A DNA stretch of 64,000 nucleotides from Chaunax sp. Z400. Its lineage: Eukaryota > Chordata > Actinopteri > Lophiiformes > Chaunacidae. The DNA lies in assembly GCA_037577475.1 (NCBI GenBank), contig CM075184.1, forward strand, positions 10,497,594 to 10,561,593, given 5' to 3'. The position numbers and the translations under genes were made by a program. This document shows, one piece after another, positions 35,690 through 46,235 of this stretch. Every line of letters starts with the position of its first letter. The stretch's first letter is position 1. The notes under the pieces were generated by a model. It had not been told where the DNA came from, made no database searches, and was given only the letters and a program-made list of their open reading frames with translations.

Positions 35690-35900
35690 TGGCTGCAAAT
35701 TAATTTGTGACACTCAGAATTCATTTTCCAATCCCGCATGGTATTTGACAAATAACCCTTCAGAAAACGAACACCTCAGACGATAAATACAATTATTATC
35801 TCTTCAAGGGATAATTAGAGCTTCCTGCAAAGATGGAGCACCCTTGATCCGCTGCTGCATCGCTGTAACCCCAAAAGTAACATAACTAATGAAAGTTACA
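35690..35900. promoter_or_regulatory. Candidate conserved non-coding element
   Basis: GCAAATTAATTTGTGACACT, AATTCATTTTCCAATCCCGC, CAATTATTATCTCTTCAAGG GATAATTAGAGC: dense homeodomain-type sites in unique DNA with no repeat signature. Function is inferred from texture only. Confidence 0.3.
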
Positions 35901-36204
35901 TTAGTCAGTGACCCACAAACAAAAGGAATTTTATATTAGTTTGACCTCAGGTGATTCTGGGCCTCTGGTTATAAGTGGAGCAAGAGGAAAGCGTATTAAC
36001 AGCAGCAACTTTCCCAGAAGCCAGGGAAAGTTTTACGACTAATAGCCAGTTATAAAGTGTGGCTGTGAAGTTATTAAACACACTTGAGGGTATTAGCATA
36101 TTAACAAACAAGTTTTGCATATTGGTTTTGCATTTCTTGCTCTCTCAGAGATGTCAATTCATCTTTTAAGTCTTTATAGGAACTAGAAAAACATGCATAA
36201 TCCT
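35901..36204. other. Non-coding, nothing recognised
   Basis: AT-rich unique sequence. Confidence 0.5.
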
Positions 36205-36360
36205 AATGTCTCCGGAAGCCCCAAGATCAGCCTTTTCTGCAGCTGAAATCTTCGTAGCCTCTATGCTAAAAGCATTAATGCATCATCTGAAGGAGGTGCA
36301 CAATTTCTGTCTACGTGAGCTGCTAGACGAGACCATCAAGACCATCTCTGCATACCTCTG
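36205..36360. repeat. Companion segment of composite repeat, copy 2
   Basis: Matches 28680-28830 (CTCCGGAAGCCCCAAGATC, CAGCTGAAATCTTC, CTCTGCATACCTC). Here it lies left of the main segment, the opposite order from copy 1. Confidence 0.55.
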
Positions 36361-36447
36361 CGCTAACACAAAAAAATGAAAAATAACATCAGATCCCACA
36401 AAGGCACTCGTTTCTGCAACTTCAGCAGTGCTGTCTCTGTAGCGTGT

Positions 36448-36896
36448 GTTGCATCTTCTGGCTACCAGGTAAACTGTTTCGTCGCCGAGGAGTCCAGATG
36501 GGAACAACACGTGTTAAGTTTGGATACCAGGATTTTAAAAAATAGGGAAACAGACAAAAATAAATCTCATTCTAAGGAAGTCTGGTCTGCAACACCATCA
36601 GAGAACAAAAGATTAAACAAAATATACCATCAAACATAAATAATGCTAACATCTTTTCTTCTAAAGAAGGAACCACACTTAACCACAAGCTTTTAACTTA
36701 CAGCTCAGGTGCTGCCAACTAGCCCTCTGGCACCACACCATTGACAATCAGGGCTTTTAAAGGCCAGGCCCTGATTGCAAACTGGCTTCAACTGCAGGTA
36801 CTCTCCACAGCAGGTGGAGAGGAGAAGAAGTGTAACCTGCAGGGGCAAAGGAAAACACATACACAAACGCACATGCAAGCACAGCACCGTCAGATC
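36448..36896. repeat. Composite dispersed repeat, copy 2
   Basis: Shares with 27829-28305 the ordered landmarks GCATCTTCTGGCTACCAGG, GAGGAGTCCAGATGGGAA, TTAAGTTTGGATACCAGG, ATAGGGAAACAG, CTGCCAACTAGCCCTCTGGC, CAATCAGGGCTTTTAAAGGC and AGGGGCAAAGGAAAACACA. A 40-base stretch around 36790-36830 (TCCACAGCAGGTGGAGAGGA) replaces the CRE-containing part of copy 1. The 87-codon frame here is incidental. Confidence 0.65.
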
Positions 36897-37942
36897 AGCA
36901 CTGAAGCATCCAGAGATCCGTTGATCTTGATCTCATCCAGCGGTGCATATCCAGGCATTTGAAACAAGTCCCCATCTACTTCAGCTGTTCCAGAGAATGG
37001 TGCAGCACAGCTTTGCTATAAATCTTCAGAAATGTGTTGTGGACTAACAAATTTCTTCCGGCTTTCCATCATCGTGAGGGTAAATAGATAAAACGACTGC
37101 ATTCTCATTTCTGTCTGAGCTTTTCTTTTAGTCTTATTTTGTTTTGTGTTCATTATCTCTTCTCCTCTCTGCAACACAAGGTAGGATGCAGAGAGGCTAT
37201 GACGGGATTTGTCCAAGTAAAATTGGGCCTCACTGACAGTCTGGCATTCAGTCTAAATGTAAATGAGATGGTTTTAGGAGTGTGGTGGTCAGGTAGCTTA
37301 CACCTACAGTAGAAAGTGCTTCTTTAGTCTTTATGTATCACATGGAGACATCCCATCACTCTTTCATGGCTTTTAGATGTCTCTAAGGGCTTGGATAATC
37401 AGTGGGTATGCTTTTAGTGTATTTTATCTTTGTGTTTACATTCTTAATTATTCACAAAAACATGTTTATTTAATTGAACTGACCCAATGAAGAATGATCC
37501 CTTAAAATTAATTCATTCGTTATGTTGTGCCCTCAAAAAAGAAACCTTGAGCTGTACTTCTCTTCCATGAAAGATGTGTAGCATTATATTAGCCAACATT
37601 TCAACATGGCTGGAGAAAATAATACAACCTACAGTATATTACATTTCTATTAGTCTATGTGTAGAGAGATTTTCTGAAGCTTCTCTTAAAGGCTCTAAGG
37701 TAGTCATACATATTATAATGTGGGGTTTTTTGTGTAAAGCAAAACATCTCTCAAGAAGCACTTTGCTTTTGTGTTGTGGATAATAATATTGCATACATTA
37801 CCAGGACTATATCTTTAAACTTCCTATTAGACATTATGTTTGAGCTGCAAGGTGCAGATGATGTACACTCTGAGGCAAAATTATTCAAACCCTTATTCTA
37901 TATTAGGTTTTAGGCTAAACATATTAGTATTTATCAGCTGTT
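36897..37942. other. Non-coding, nothing recognised
   Basis: AT-rich unique sequence; no credible frame. Confidence 0.5.
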
Positions 37943-38522
37943 TGTGGCAAGTATCAGCAAAACTCAGGTGAGGACCCAAATGCAGACTAAGTCCAGAGAC
38001 AGTGAGGATGCAGTTCAAAGATTTAATGAAGAGGTAAGGTGAGCCAAAAAAATCCTAAAATGGTACAGAACAATAAATCCAAAAGAGTAACCAAAACAAA
38101 GTCCAAAAACAGGCAAAATTCCAACTGACAGAAAACATACTGACAAGCACTGGGAGAAACACTGGAAACACTGAATAAAGGCTGGGACGTGTGATGAGAC
38201 ATTGACAATGAACTGGCAACTAACAGAGGGAATCACACAGACTAAATACACTGGGATAATGAGGGAATGACAAACAGGTGGCACAGGGAGGTGGAGACAA
38301 CCACAGGTGGAGATCATCAGACTATCACACACATGGAGGGAAAATGAGACAGGAGAGACAAAGACACAGAGGGAGAGGAAACAAACAGAACTGAAAACAG
38401 AAGACTAAAACCAAGACAGGGGAAACAAAAAGGTCAAACCAAATCACAAGAAAAGACAACAGGAAGTGGAAAACAAATGACACAGCATGGACTTAAGCTT
38501 ACTGTACAAAAAAATCATGACA
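37943..38522 (-). mobile_element. LTR-like element, left copy (full length)
   Basis: Read on the minus strand it begins TGTCATGATTTTTTT (at 38522) and ends near CTTGCCACA (37943). In that direction it has GTGTATTTAGTCTGTGTGAT (TATA-like), CATTAAATCTTTGAACTGCA (polyadenylation-like) and GCATTTGGGTCCTCACC near its end, the LTR order U3-R-U5. No internal retroviral-type coding region is present. The 105-codon minus-strand frame inside is incidental. No clear target duplication is seen. Confidence 0.6.
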
Positions 38523-38563
38523 TAAACCTTGCAAAATCAGAGGAACCAACAGACTGGGATAAT

Positions 38564-38946
38564 ATTTTCCCTCCAGTGTGTGATTGTCTGATGATCTCCA
38601 CCTGTGCTTGTCTCCTCCCTGTTTGACATCCCCTCATTATCCCAGTGTATTTATTCTGTGTGATTCCCTCTGTTAGTGGCCTGTCCGTCATCGATGTCTC
38701 ATCACACGTCCCAGCCTTTTCCCCTTGTGTCTCCAGTGTTTCTCCCAGTGCTTGTCAGTAAGTTTTCTGTCAGTTGGGGTTTTGCCTGTTTTTGGTTTTT
38801 GTTTTGGTTACTTTTTTTTTAGATTTTTTGTTTTGTACCATCTTTGGATTTTTTTTGGCTCACCTTAGCTGTTTATTAAATCTTTTTACTGCATCCTCAC
38901 TGTCTGGACATTTGGGTCCTCATCTGAGTTTTGCTGAAACCTGACA
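38564..38946 (+). mobile_element. LTR-like element, right copy (5' truncated), opposite orientation
   Basis: It is the reverse complement of 37943-38345 with roughly 80-85% identity by eye: ATTTTCCCTCCAGTGTG at the start, GATGATCTCCACCTGTG, CCCTCATTATCCCAGTGTAT, GATTCCCTCTGTTAGT, TCTCATCACACGTCCCAGCC, TTTCTCCCAGTGCTTGTCAG, GGACATTTGGGTCCTCATCT and the end GCTGAAACCTGACA. It lacks the first ~175 bases of the left copy. A poly-T of nine lies at 38812-38820. Confidence 0.65.
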
Positions 38947-40024
38947 GTACGAACTGGCCAAATATGGACCCAGCAGACATTTGCTTTGAGGATGAACTGT
39001 ATGACCTTTCATACAAGCTCATATGCCTGCATGGAGTGGAAGAGAGCTTGCCAAGAGGGGGTTAGACAAGCTGCTCTAAGCCTTGCATGAAGAGAGGTTT
39101 CCTCTACACCCTGGCTGAGGAGTTCATTACCACAGTGGCTTAAGGACTTTGTGGATAGCCCGGACTCTTTGCCAGCTTGGTCTAATCTATCACACGAGTT
39201 AAGAAATGTATCCAAAAAAGCAACAAACTCAAAATCAGGTTTAATTAATTGGTTATTTTCAACACTTTGCAACCATTCTTGATGGATTTCAATTAATCTT
39301 GTATGAATATGGACTTGCCTTCACGTCACCTTGTGCTCTCCAACAGTCATCATTTTGGCAAGTCATCTATTTAGTTGGTAGGTATGAGGATGTGTTGGAT
39401 TAAAGTCCTTCGTACTGTTCACTATGGATAATGACATCATAGCATGCAGCAAACCACCCTCACAGTGGGGAACACATTGATTTTGGTTGCACCAGTGGTA
39501 ACATAACTGTGACCTTATCCTGAAATTTCAAAGGTGAAGAACATGCATACTTTTTGTAGACAGTTCTAAAGTTGGAGGATCAGAGCGCTGTGCAGTTCCC
39601 TGGGGGCAGAACTGATGATACATTCAAAGCTAGAGAATCTCTATGTGCTTTTAAAAAGCATTCTGTGATGCAAACAAATGATCAAAAAGCAGTGCAGAGT
39701 GTTCGGGTCCAGAGAACAGAGTGAAGCTTTAAAGCAGCCGAGGGGGCTGGCGGGCAGGGCCATGACTTTAACTGCAGGTGTTGAGAGGAGGGTGGGGCAC
39801 AGAGTCGGGGTAATGGAGGGGCAGAGCCAGGTATAGGCAGGCACATACCAGCGGAGGGACGTGCTTCGATTCGTTGTGTGTGTTTGTGTGACTGTGTGTT
39901 CACAAAGGAAGAACGGGCATCAGAACACACACACAGTATCCCCTGGAGGCAACCGGATAGTGGGGGGTTGAGTGGCAGTGAAGCACCCTCCATTTGCCAT
40001 CAGAGCACCACCTGCAGGAGGAAA
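38947..40024. other. Non-coding, no gene seen
   Basis: Unique sequence becoming GC-richer at 39720-39870 (GGGGCTGGCGGGCAGGGCC, GGAGGGTGGGGC). Overlapping frames over 39641-39993 (-) have no domain. Confidence 0.5.
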
Positions 40025-40112
40025 ACTTTTCACAACACACACATACACAACATGTGCATGGGGCCCCACACACACTCTTCTATGCACACACACTCACACA
40101 CACTCACATGCT
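40025..40112. repeat. AC-rich low-complexity tract
   Basis: ACACACACATACACAACATG and CACACACACTCACACACACT blocks with interruptions. Three plus-strand frames here are low-complexity artefacts. Confidence 0.8.
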
Positions 40113-40792
40113 GAGGCCTCCTCCGGGCTCCTTTCTTCAGACTGTCAATCTGCGGCCCCCTCCCTTCTTCGGCCTGTTGGCCCGTTCAAAAAAAATTTGG
40201 CTTGCAAGAGGTAAGCATGAAGAAAACAAATTTCCTACCATAAACAGCCTATGGCTAATCTTTGAAGAGCTTTTTGTGCCATGAATAATCTGTTAGAGTA
40301 GTGACACAAAATGCAAGGGATAGAAGACATTATGCTTGAATAAAAACTTAGCGGTAAGACTGAATGGAATAATCACAAAGCTACATGTAGCTAGAACTCC
40401 TTCACATTTGTGCTGCTGGTGAGGGAATGTTTTATTATGGATGTGGACAAAATACGTCACAGTTTCTCAAAGATGATACTTTTTTTAAGGAGAGCAACCA
40501 TGACCATTACCTCAAAGTCTGTATTAGCACTGAGCTGTTTGTGTCAGTGTGCATGTACACGGTTCTTGTTGCAATGAAAAACAAAAGAGTCAAGTCCTCT
40601 GGGTACCTTTGATGGGGAGGACATTTAATCCAAATTTATGCAGCTCAGGTAGAGCTTCAGGTCAAGGACAGTGTGGGCTTGGATCCCACGTCCATGTTGT
40701 AAACAGAGCAGCCACACACCTGCCAATCACCGGCACATTGCTGGAGGACCGGACACGGATCTGCAATATCCACAGTCAGCAGGCAAACAGGA
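40113..40792. other. Non-coding, nothing recognised
   Basis: Contains a short C-rich patch (40151-40176) and A-run at 40187-40194. No gene is seen. Confidence 0.5.
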
Positions 40793-40834
40793 TGTGTGTG
40801 TGTGTGTGTGTGTCTGTGTGTGTGTGTTTGTGTG
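40793..40834. repeat. (GT)n microsatellite
   Basis: GT repeat interrupted by TC and TTT. Confidence 0.95.
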
Positions 40835-41559
40835 CTGAAAGAGCTTTGCATCTGGAGTGCTTTTGACCTCCAGGGTGAGACAATTTGGAGTTCCTTCAAG
40901 CAGTATGAGCATAGACGGCGTTGCAGACCTTGCTGAACCGTCCTCCTCTATCACACCACCGGTTAGTCCTAATCAGAACCGACATATTGTCTGTCCGTCA
41001 GTTCATTCAGCGCGTTGCCGTGAAGCCATGTTGGCTTCAAAGCCTGTGCTAGTGCCAGAAATTGCTTTCTGAGCTATTGGATGAAAGACAAAATAAGAGC
41101 TAAAGAATGTGAAAGTGCAGCTATAAATTGCCTTCCTGCATGTGAAGGCTCTGTGTTGGGTTGATAGAGTCATAATGCTACAGATTCAAAGCACAGCTCA
41201 CACCAAGGCAGAACCATTACATTCAGCAGTGCTCCCATGTTAAATTAAAATCAGATGGAGCACTCTTTCTCTCCCTAACCTCGCTACCCATCTCTCTCGC
41301 CTGGCCTTGATAAGTAGATGGGATCCATTAAAATGTCCAAATTAGATTTTTCTTGCATTACTTTTCAGAGAGGCAAGTAAAAATGACTAAAAACACAGTA
41401 AATAGAAAAGTGATTTGGAGGTACATGCAATAAAGCCCAGAGCTAAGCAGGGGCTTTTAAATTATTAGGTGAACAGAGGGCACAGTGCTTGATGTTATTT
41501 GCATTTTTATTTTTGATTTACATTCTCACAAACCTAATCATTTCATTTCTGCAAATGTG
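40835..41559. other. Non-coding, nothing recognised
   Basis: Unique. The stretch 41235-41400 (CATTAAAATGTCCAAATTAG ATTTTTCTTGCATTAC) is mildly homeodomain-site-rich. No supported gene. Confidence 0.45.
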
Positions 41560-41678
41560 GGCCATTTGTAAGACTCCTACATGATGAAGCTTTCCAGTCT
41601 CCCATATGCAGAGAATGGCACTCTAATGAAGCAAGGTGATCTGCAAGGTATTTCAGAGCCTGCTTTTCTGTTATGCAG

Positions 41679-41861
41679 ATGCGTGCTGCAGTTCAGAGTG
41701 GCAATATCAAGATGTGCAAAGAGTTTTTCCCTTTGATCACTGCCAAGGAGCAAGGCATCAGAGTTGCTGGAGTAAAGGACACCCTCGCAAAAGTCCTCAG
41801 CTACATGACAAATGACTTTACTTCCACCTACCTAAAGAAAAATTTTAAACAAGTTTATTAA
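41679..41861 (+). other. Weak candidate terminal exon (60 codons)
   Basis: A pyrimidine-rich stretch with TGCTTTTCTGTTATGCAG (41661-41678) ends in AG exactly before an open frame of 60 codons that stops with TAA at 41859-41861. The peptide starts MRAAVQSGNIKMCKEFFPLI, has mixed composition with no low-complexity bias and ends KKNFKQVY. I do not recognise a family. The start of the peptide is faintly reminiscent of ankyrin-repeat or transposase-derived text but not enough to name. No upstream donor-bearing exon could be identified. It could equally be chance within a regulatory block (41560-41900). Confidence 0.15.
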
Positions 41862-41899
41862 AAGACATCTTCTTGGACAATTTCCATAGAGGGGATTAG

Positions 41900-42499
41900 C
41901 TGGGAAATAGTGATGGAATTTATTATCGCCTGAAATAAAATTTTCTTCACAATAAAGATATTTTAACAGTTTTGAAATTTTGAGTGCCCCTCTTCACCAG
42001 AACTAAAACAATATGCAGTCATTTCTGTGATTTACTGGGTCTAAAAATCAAATTGAGATTGCATATGCATATAATAGATCTAGTCATTATTACCATGGGG
42101 AGATATGAGGACGCGGAGTTCCATTCCCCTACAGCTGCAGTACAGCTTCCATCTCAATGTGATTGCTCAATTGCATGTTTATCATCCATGACATTGGTGA
42201 AATGTGTCTTTCTCAGAGTCACCTCATAAAATCCTCATTTACAAAAGTTTAGCTGAGATTAGTCCATTAGCCAAATTACCTAGCCAAGCAGTTGATTTGC
42301 AAACGCAGTGTCTTCAATCTGCAGCACAGCATGGAACCTCGCTCTGAGAACAAATAAGAGAGAGAGTGAAAGAGGAAGCAGGAAAGCACTCGAGCTGGGG
42401 GAACTATCAGGGAGCTCTGCAGAGGTGGGCGAGTTATCCAACCTTTGCCTTTTCGTTGGGTTCAGCCTGAAGGAGTAAAACATGCATTGCCTATAATGT
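41900..42499. other. Non-coding, nothing recognised
   Basis: Mixed unique sequence; no gene or repeat family recognised. Confidence 0.5.
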
Positions 42500-42965
42500 C
42501 AGCTACCTTCATAAAAGCCAGCTCATTTCTAGCCTGACACCATGTCTCACTCGCAATTAATTAAAGGATGAGGTAAGAGTTCATTGTGAGTGTCCTTCAC
42601 AGCCAAGGGGTATTTATCAGAACGAGGCTGGTCGTATGCAGCAGGGATCCCAGTCACCTCCCTGATTAGGAGTCTGATTTCTGACTACATGGCTAAAAGG
42701 GGAAGAGACTTTTGAAAAGGGTTTCTTTAGGGCTCTCTTCAGAGGGAGCCTCAGTTTGGTCGCCTTCATTTTATGTCAATAAGTCAGTGTTTGCAAAGGC
42801 ACGCTCACCATTATCATTCAGTGACCGAGGGAGAGATTAAAATGCATTCATTCAGAGGCACAATTACTCAATTTTCTTTCCCCAACTCTTTCTCGCTCCG
42901 TCCCGTCTTCCTGCTCTGCTCATTGGGAGAGGTCTGGTGTCTAAACTAAGGCTTGACCTTACATT
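42500..42965. promoter_or_regulatory. Candidate conserved non-coding block
   Basis: Unique, repeat-free sequence with CGCAATTAATTAAAGGATGA, GGTATTTATCAGAACGAGGC, TTTTATGTCAATAAGTCAGT, ACCATTATCATTCAGTGACC and GCACAATTACTCAATTTTC. The balanced composition with clustered TAAT/ATTA and retained CpG is what long-range developmental enhancers look like. No long frame supports coding. Confidence 0.35.
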
Positions 42966-43429
42966 TGAATAAGTTAATACAGAGTCCTGTTTGTGAGGAG
43001 AGAAATGGAGGGAAGCCTGTATCAGTTCCATACAGTTGGCTCTAGGGAGAATTCAGTTCCTTTCATCTGTCACTCTCAAGGTGTCATTCTCCTCCCCAGG
43101 TTGTTATCGCTACGCAGGCCTTGACAGATTCAAGACGCTCCCTCAAGGGGGAAAAATAAGAGAAGAAAAAAAAAGTCACAAAGCTCAGCCACGACTGCAT
43201 TTGGAAAGAGACGAAAATGACATATCGTTTATGCGCAGACGTCGACTGATGCTACATTACACACCGCTCTCATAAACAGGAAGAACCAAAGCACAATGCT
43301 CATTTTGTGTCATTCAGGAGTATTTTGTGGATTAGTTTGTAAGGCCTTGTTAATACCCATTGTAATAGTTTTGTTATGCATTAGAGAGCCAATGTAAACA
43401 AAGCCATGCATACTATGGGGTTTCCAGTA
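42966..43429. other. Non-coding, nothing recognised
   Basis: Unique sequence; a 79-codon frame at 43036-43275 (+) is featureless. Confidence 0.5.
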
Positions 43430-43738
43430 TCCCAAAGTCAGCTGGGATAGGCTCCAGCTCTCTCTCCATCTATCTCCCCATCTTTCTCTCTCCCTATCTC
43501 TTTCACCCCAACCGGTCAAAGCAGACGGTCGCCCACCATGAGTTTTGGATCTGCCTGAGGTTTCTGCCTGTTAAAAGGCAGTTTTTCCTCGCCACTGTTG
43601 CCAAGTGCTATTCATGGGGGATTGTTGGGTCTCTGTAGAATGAAGAGTACAGTCTAGACCTGCTCTTCTTGGAAAGTGCATTGATATAACTTTTGTTTTG
43701 ATTTGGCACTATCCAAATAAAATTGACTTGACTTGACA
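43430..43738 (+). repeat. Teleost TATATAGCGC/AATCACAAC repeat, copy 2 (best preserved)
   Basis: CT-rich head (TCTCTCTCCATCTATCTCCC), then AACCGGTCAAAGCAGACGGT CGCCCACCATGAG, GAGGTTTCTGCCTGTTAAAA GGCAGTTTTTCCTCGCCACT GTTGCCAAGTGC, ATGGGGGATTGTTGGGTCTC, AGTACAGTCTAGACCTGCTC and the end TTTGGCACTATCCAAATAAA ATTGACTTGACTTGAC. I recognise this as a very abundant fish repeat. The polyadenylation-like AATAAAATTGACTTGACTTG end indicates a plus-strand retroposed unit. Two reverse-oriented copies lie at 22271 and 45646. Confidence 0.85.
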
Positions 43739-44979
43739 TAGTTGCACATTTAACATCCAGAGAAACGTTAGCATGTACAGTACTTGCCTCTCCTTGAAGC
43801 TCTCTTTAGCAGCGAAATGCTCCAGCTAGTTTTATGTTGAAAAGAGCTTCCTGCTATGGCCGAATATTAAACTACGGCAGAGTTTGGAGTGAAGTTGTAA
43901 AGAGCAATATGCGTAAAATATAGTGAAAGACACTGCAAATCTTCTTTCTCCAGTTTGATCCACTGTTATCATGAAAGCATTGACTATAGCCGCTATAAAT
44001 GCCACTCTAAATGTTAGGACACTATGAAGTAACAGCATGAGGCCAAGGCTCTTAAAATGTTTATAGGGTTATCAGTTTCCCAGAATTAAGGCAAACCAGA
44101 AGCAGTTTCCACTGATGCAATAGTATCATCTGTGAGAAAGTGGAAACATTTTTATTCACCTCATCCACCTCATCTGCAGCAAGGCCTGTGCTGATCAGAG
44201 GCAATATATTGCATAAATCACTCTCGGGAATCCTGTGAATTAATTCCAGCACACTAAATATGCAACGTATTGCATTCATTATTGATAACTACAGTCTTCT
44301 ACCTGCAATGGAGTAGAGGTCTGCTTTTAAAGGCGGACTGAGAAAGTGCCCTGAAAATGCAATAAACAAACAAATGTGAAGTACCTCTGATCAGGAGAAT
44401 AAAAGCAGTGTCATGACACCAGCGTTCTCCTAAGGTACCTGTGCTTCTCTGCACAGTCCTGTTCATTTTTAATTAATTTGCAGGAAATGTTTTTGTACAT
44501 ATCAGGGAGGACTTTTATATGTAAGTCGATGTAAGTCTGCCATAAATGCTAGAGCACATATAGGCCTATTGCAATGTCCATGCAGTTTCAAGGCTTTGAA
44601 TTTGAGCGATAATTGTTGCCGCATTTCACCTTCCTCTCATTACTTAAGGAAAAACCCTACAAATCCTAATATATCATATATGGACAGCATGCACAGGTCA
44701 ACATGCCATATTCTCTGTTTAAATATTTTGATTTTTGATTATTAACTTTCCACATCTCCATGTAATTTGCTTTACTTCCCAAAATTGTGAGCATTTTGCT
44801 CTCTTCTAGTTGTGGTTAGATGAAGCGCAGGGGTCCTGCCACTGTTTTGGTGAGGGGGATTAAGACAATTGACTTCTATTGTGAAAAGTGTTTAGTTTTA
44901 GATTGCATCCAGCTGAATGGAATTCATGTCGTATAAATTACTTTTGTTAAATAGATTTTTCTCCTGATCCACTGCTTTG
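43739..44979. other. Non-coding, nothing recognised
   Basis: AT-rich unique DNA; no supported gene. Confidence 0.5.
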
Positions 44980-45075
44980 GCCCAGACTGAAATGACTTGC
45001 CATGAATTTTTCCACAAACATTCTTGGTCATCAGACGATAAAGCCTGTCGATCCCCTGTCTTTTCTTCTAACGGC
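44980..45075 (+). repeat. Fragment of teleost 'TTGCCATGAATTT' repeat
   Basis: ACTTGCCATGAATTTTTCCA CAAACATTCTTGGTCATCAG ACGATAAAGCCTGTCGATCC CCTGTCTTTTCTTCTAACG follows the course of a repeat theme (ggattgccatgaaatttggtacagacattcatggtc...gatcccctgacttttcctctagcg) that I know from perch-like fish. A related fragment is at 55560-55700. Confidence 0.55.
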
Positions 45076-45645
45076 TGTAATCAGGTGAACGTTTTAATTC
45101 TCCAATTCTTTGTTTCATTCATTAATTTGATCTTATTATAGTCAATATTCTGTAGTCTGTATTCTATAATCTATATTCAATGGCAGTTGCAAGCCCATGC
45201 TTGTAACTGCTTGGTGGTCACACTTGGTCCTAAGTGAATGTAACCGGACCAACAAAATCAGGTCAATTGCATTGTATTTTTGGTCGAGCAATGCAGCTGT
45301 AGGAAGCATGATGATGATGATGCTCCCATTGAAAGCAGTGCATCATGGATGAGGTAACAGGGCAGCCGGTTGAAGGGATATCACCAGGGAGCTGACAGTT
45401 TCTGATAAGAAAACACACCATCAGTAATAACAATGTACTTGCTGTTGGGCAAACTGAATGTCATTTCCAGTAAAACAACATCTAAACATCACATTTTAAT
45501 GTTTTCTGTTTAAAATGTATAAAAACTGAAAAATAGCTTTCACTTGAGAGGTTGCGTCTCCAGCCTTATCTCTAGCACACAGCTGATACTGTAGGTACGT
45601 GGGTTGTTTACTGGATGTGACAGAAGTGAATGTTTAAAGGATAGA
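45076..45645. other. Non-coding, nothing recognised
   Basis: Contains a short (GAT)n run (45310-45322) and the small dyad TTGGTCC/GGACCAA (45226-45254). No gene is seen. Confidence 0.5.
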
Positions 45646-45890
45646 AAGTCAATTTTAATTTTATAAATCACAACAAAAGTTATTTCATGACATTTTCCAA
45701 AGAGCCAGTCTAGACCTTACTATTTATGTTGCCTATAGAGCATGCACTTGGACAGTCTAGGAGTATTTTAACAGACAGGAACCCTGAAGTAGACTCGTCC
45801 TCAAGGTATGCAGCCATCTGCTTTGACCAATAGGGTTGAGAAAGAGAGAGAAAGAGGGGGTGACATAGATACACAGCAGCAACAATAATA
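45646..45890 (-). repeat. Teleost TATATAGCGC/AATCACAAC repeat, copy 3
   Basis: Starts AAAGTCAATTTTAATTTTAT AAATCACAACAAAAGTTATT, continues GAGCCAGTCTAGACC and GTATGCAGCCATCTGCTTTG ACCAATAGGGTTGAGAAAGA, and ends TACACAGCAGCAACAATAAT. It is the reverse complement of the 43.4 kb copy with an internal deletion (the GTTTCTGCC core is reduced to AACAGACAGGAACCCTGAAG) and is more diverged. Confidence 0.75.
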
Positions 45891-45956
45891 GCTGCTATAT
45901 TGATAGAGATATGACTAATAATAATAATTTATATTAATACAAAGGTTGTCAGAAGA

Positions 45957-46235
45957 GCACCTACCTCCACCAAGGCCCAACAGTCTGTTTTAACTAAATT
46001 AGACCTTTATACAAATTCCAGAAAGAGAGGTGCACCATCAGAATGTCTGCCCACAGAGTTCTGTTTAAGTGAGTGAAAAAAAGAAATCATGGATCCACTC
46101 CTTTAGCTTGATCTCCCAGCAAGTTCCATGAAAATCTGTCAAGTAGTTTTTGTGTAATCCTGCTAACAGACAGACAAGGAAAACTAACAAACCAACACTG
46201 GTGTAAACATTACCTCCATGGCAGAGGTAATAACA
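45957..46235. mobile_element. MITE-like teleost repeat with ACCTCC…GGAGGT-type ends
   Basis: Left end GCACCTACCTCCACCAAGGC CCAACAGTCTGTTTTAA, right end AAAATCTGTCAAGTAGTTTT TGTGTAATCCTGCTAACAGA CAGACAAGG…CATTACCTCCATGGCAGAGGTAAT. The ends are approximate inverted repeats (CCTCCACCAAGG versus CCATGGCAGAGG). This order is that of a widespread acanthomorph repeat. No coding capacity; probably non-autonomous. Confidence 0.65.

Larger units (their letters stand above)
37943..38946. repeat. Large inverted repeat (two ~390 bp arms, 218 bp spacer)
   Basis: The two LTR-like copies face head to head, with arms 37943-38345 and 38564-38946. A transcript crossing both could fold into a long imperfect double-stranded RNA. 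Alternative reading: one foldback element with long terminal inverted repeats. The unequal arm ends and the longer left copy favour two separate insertions. Confidence 0.7.

Noticed and set aside
45226..45254. TTGGTCC/GGACCAA hairpin
   Set aside because: Seven-base arms around a 15-base loop are expected by chance at this window size.
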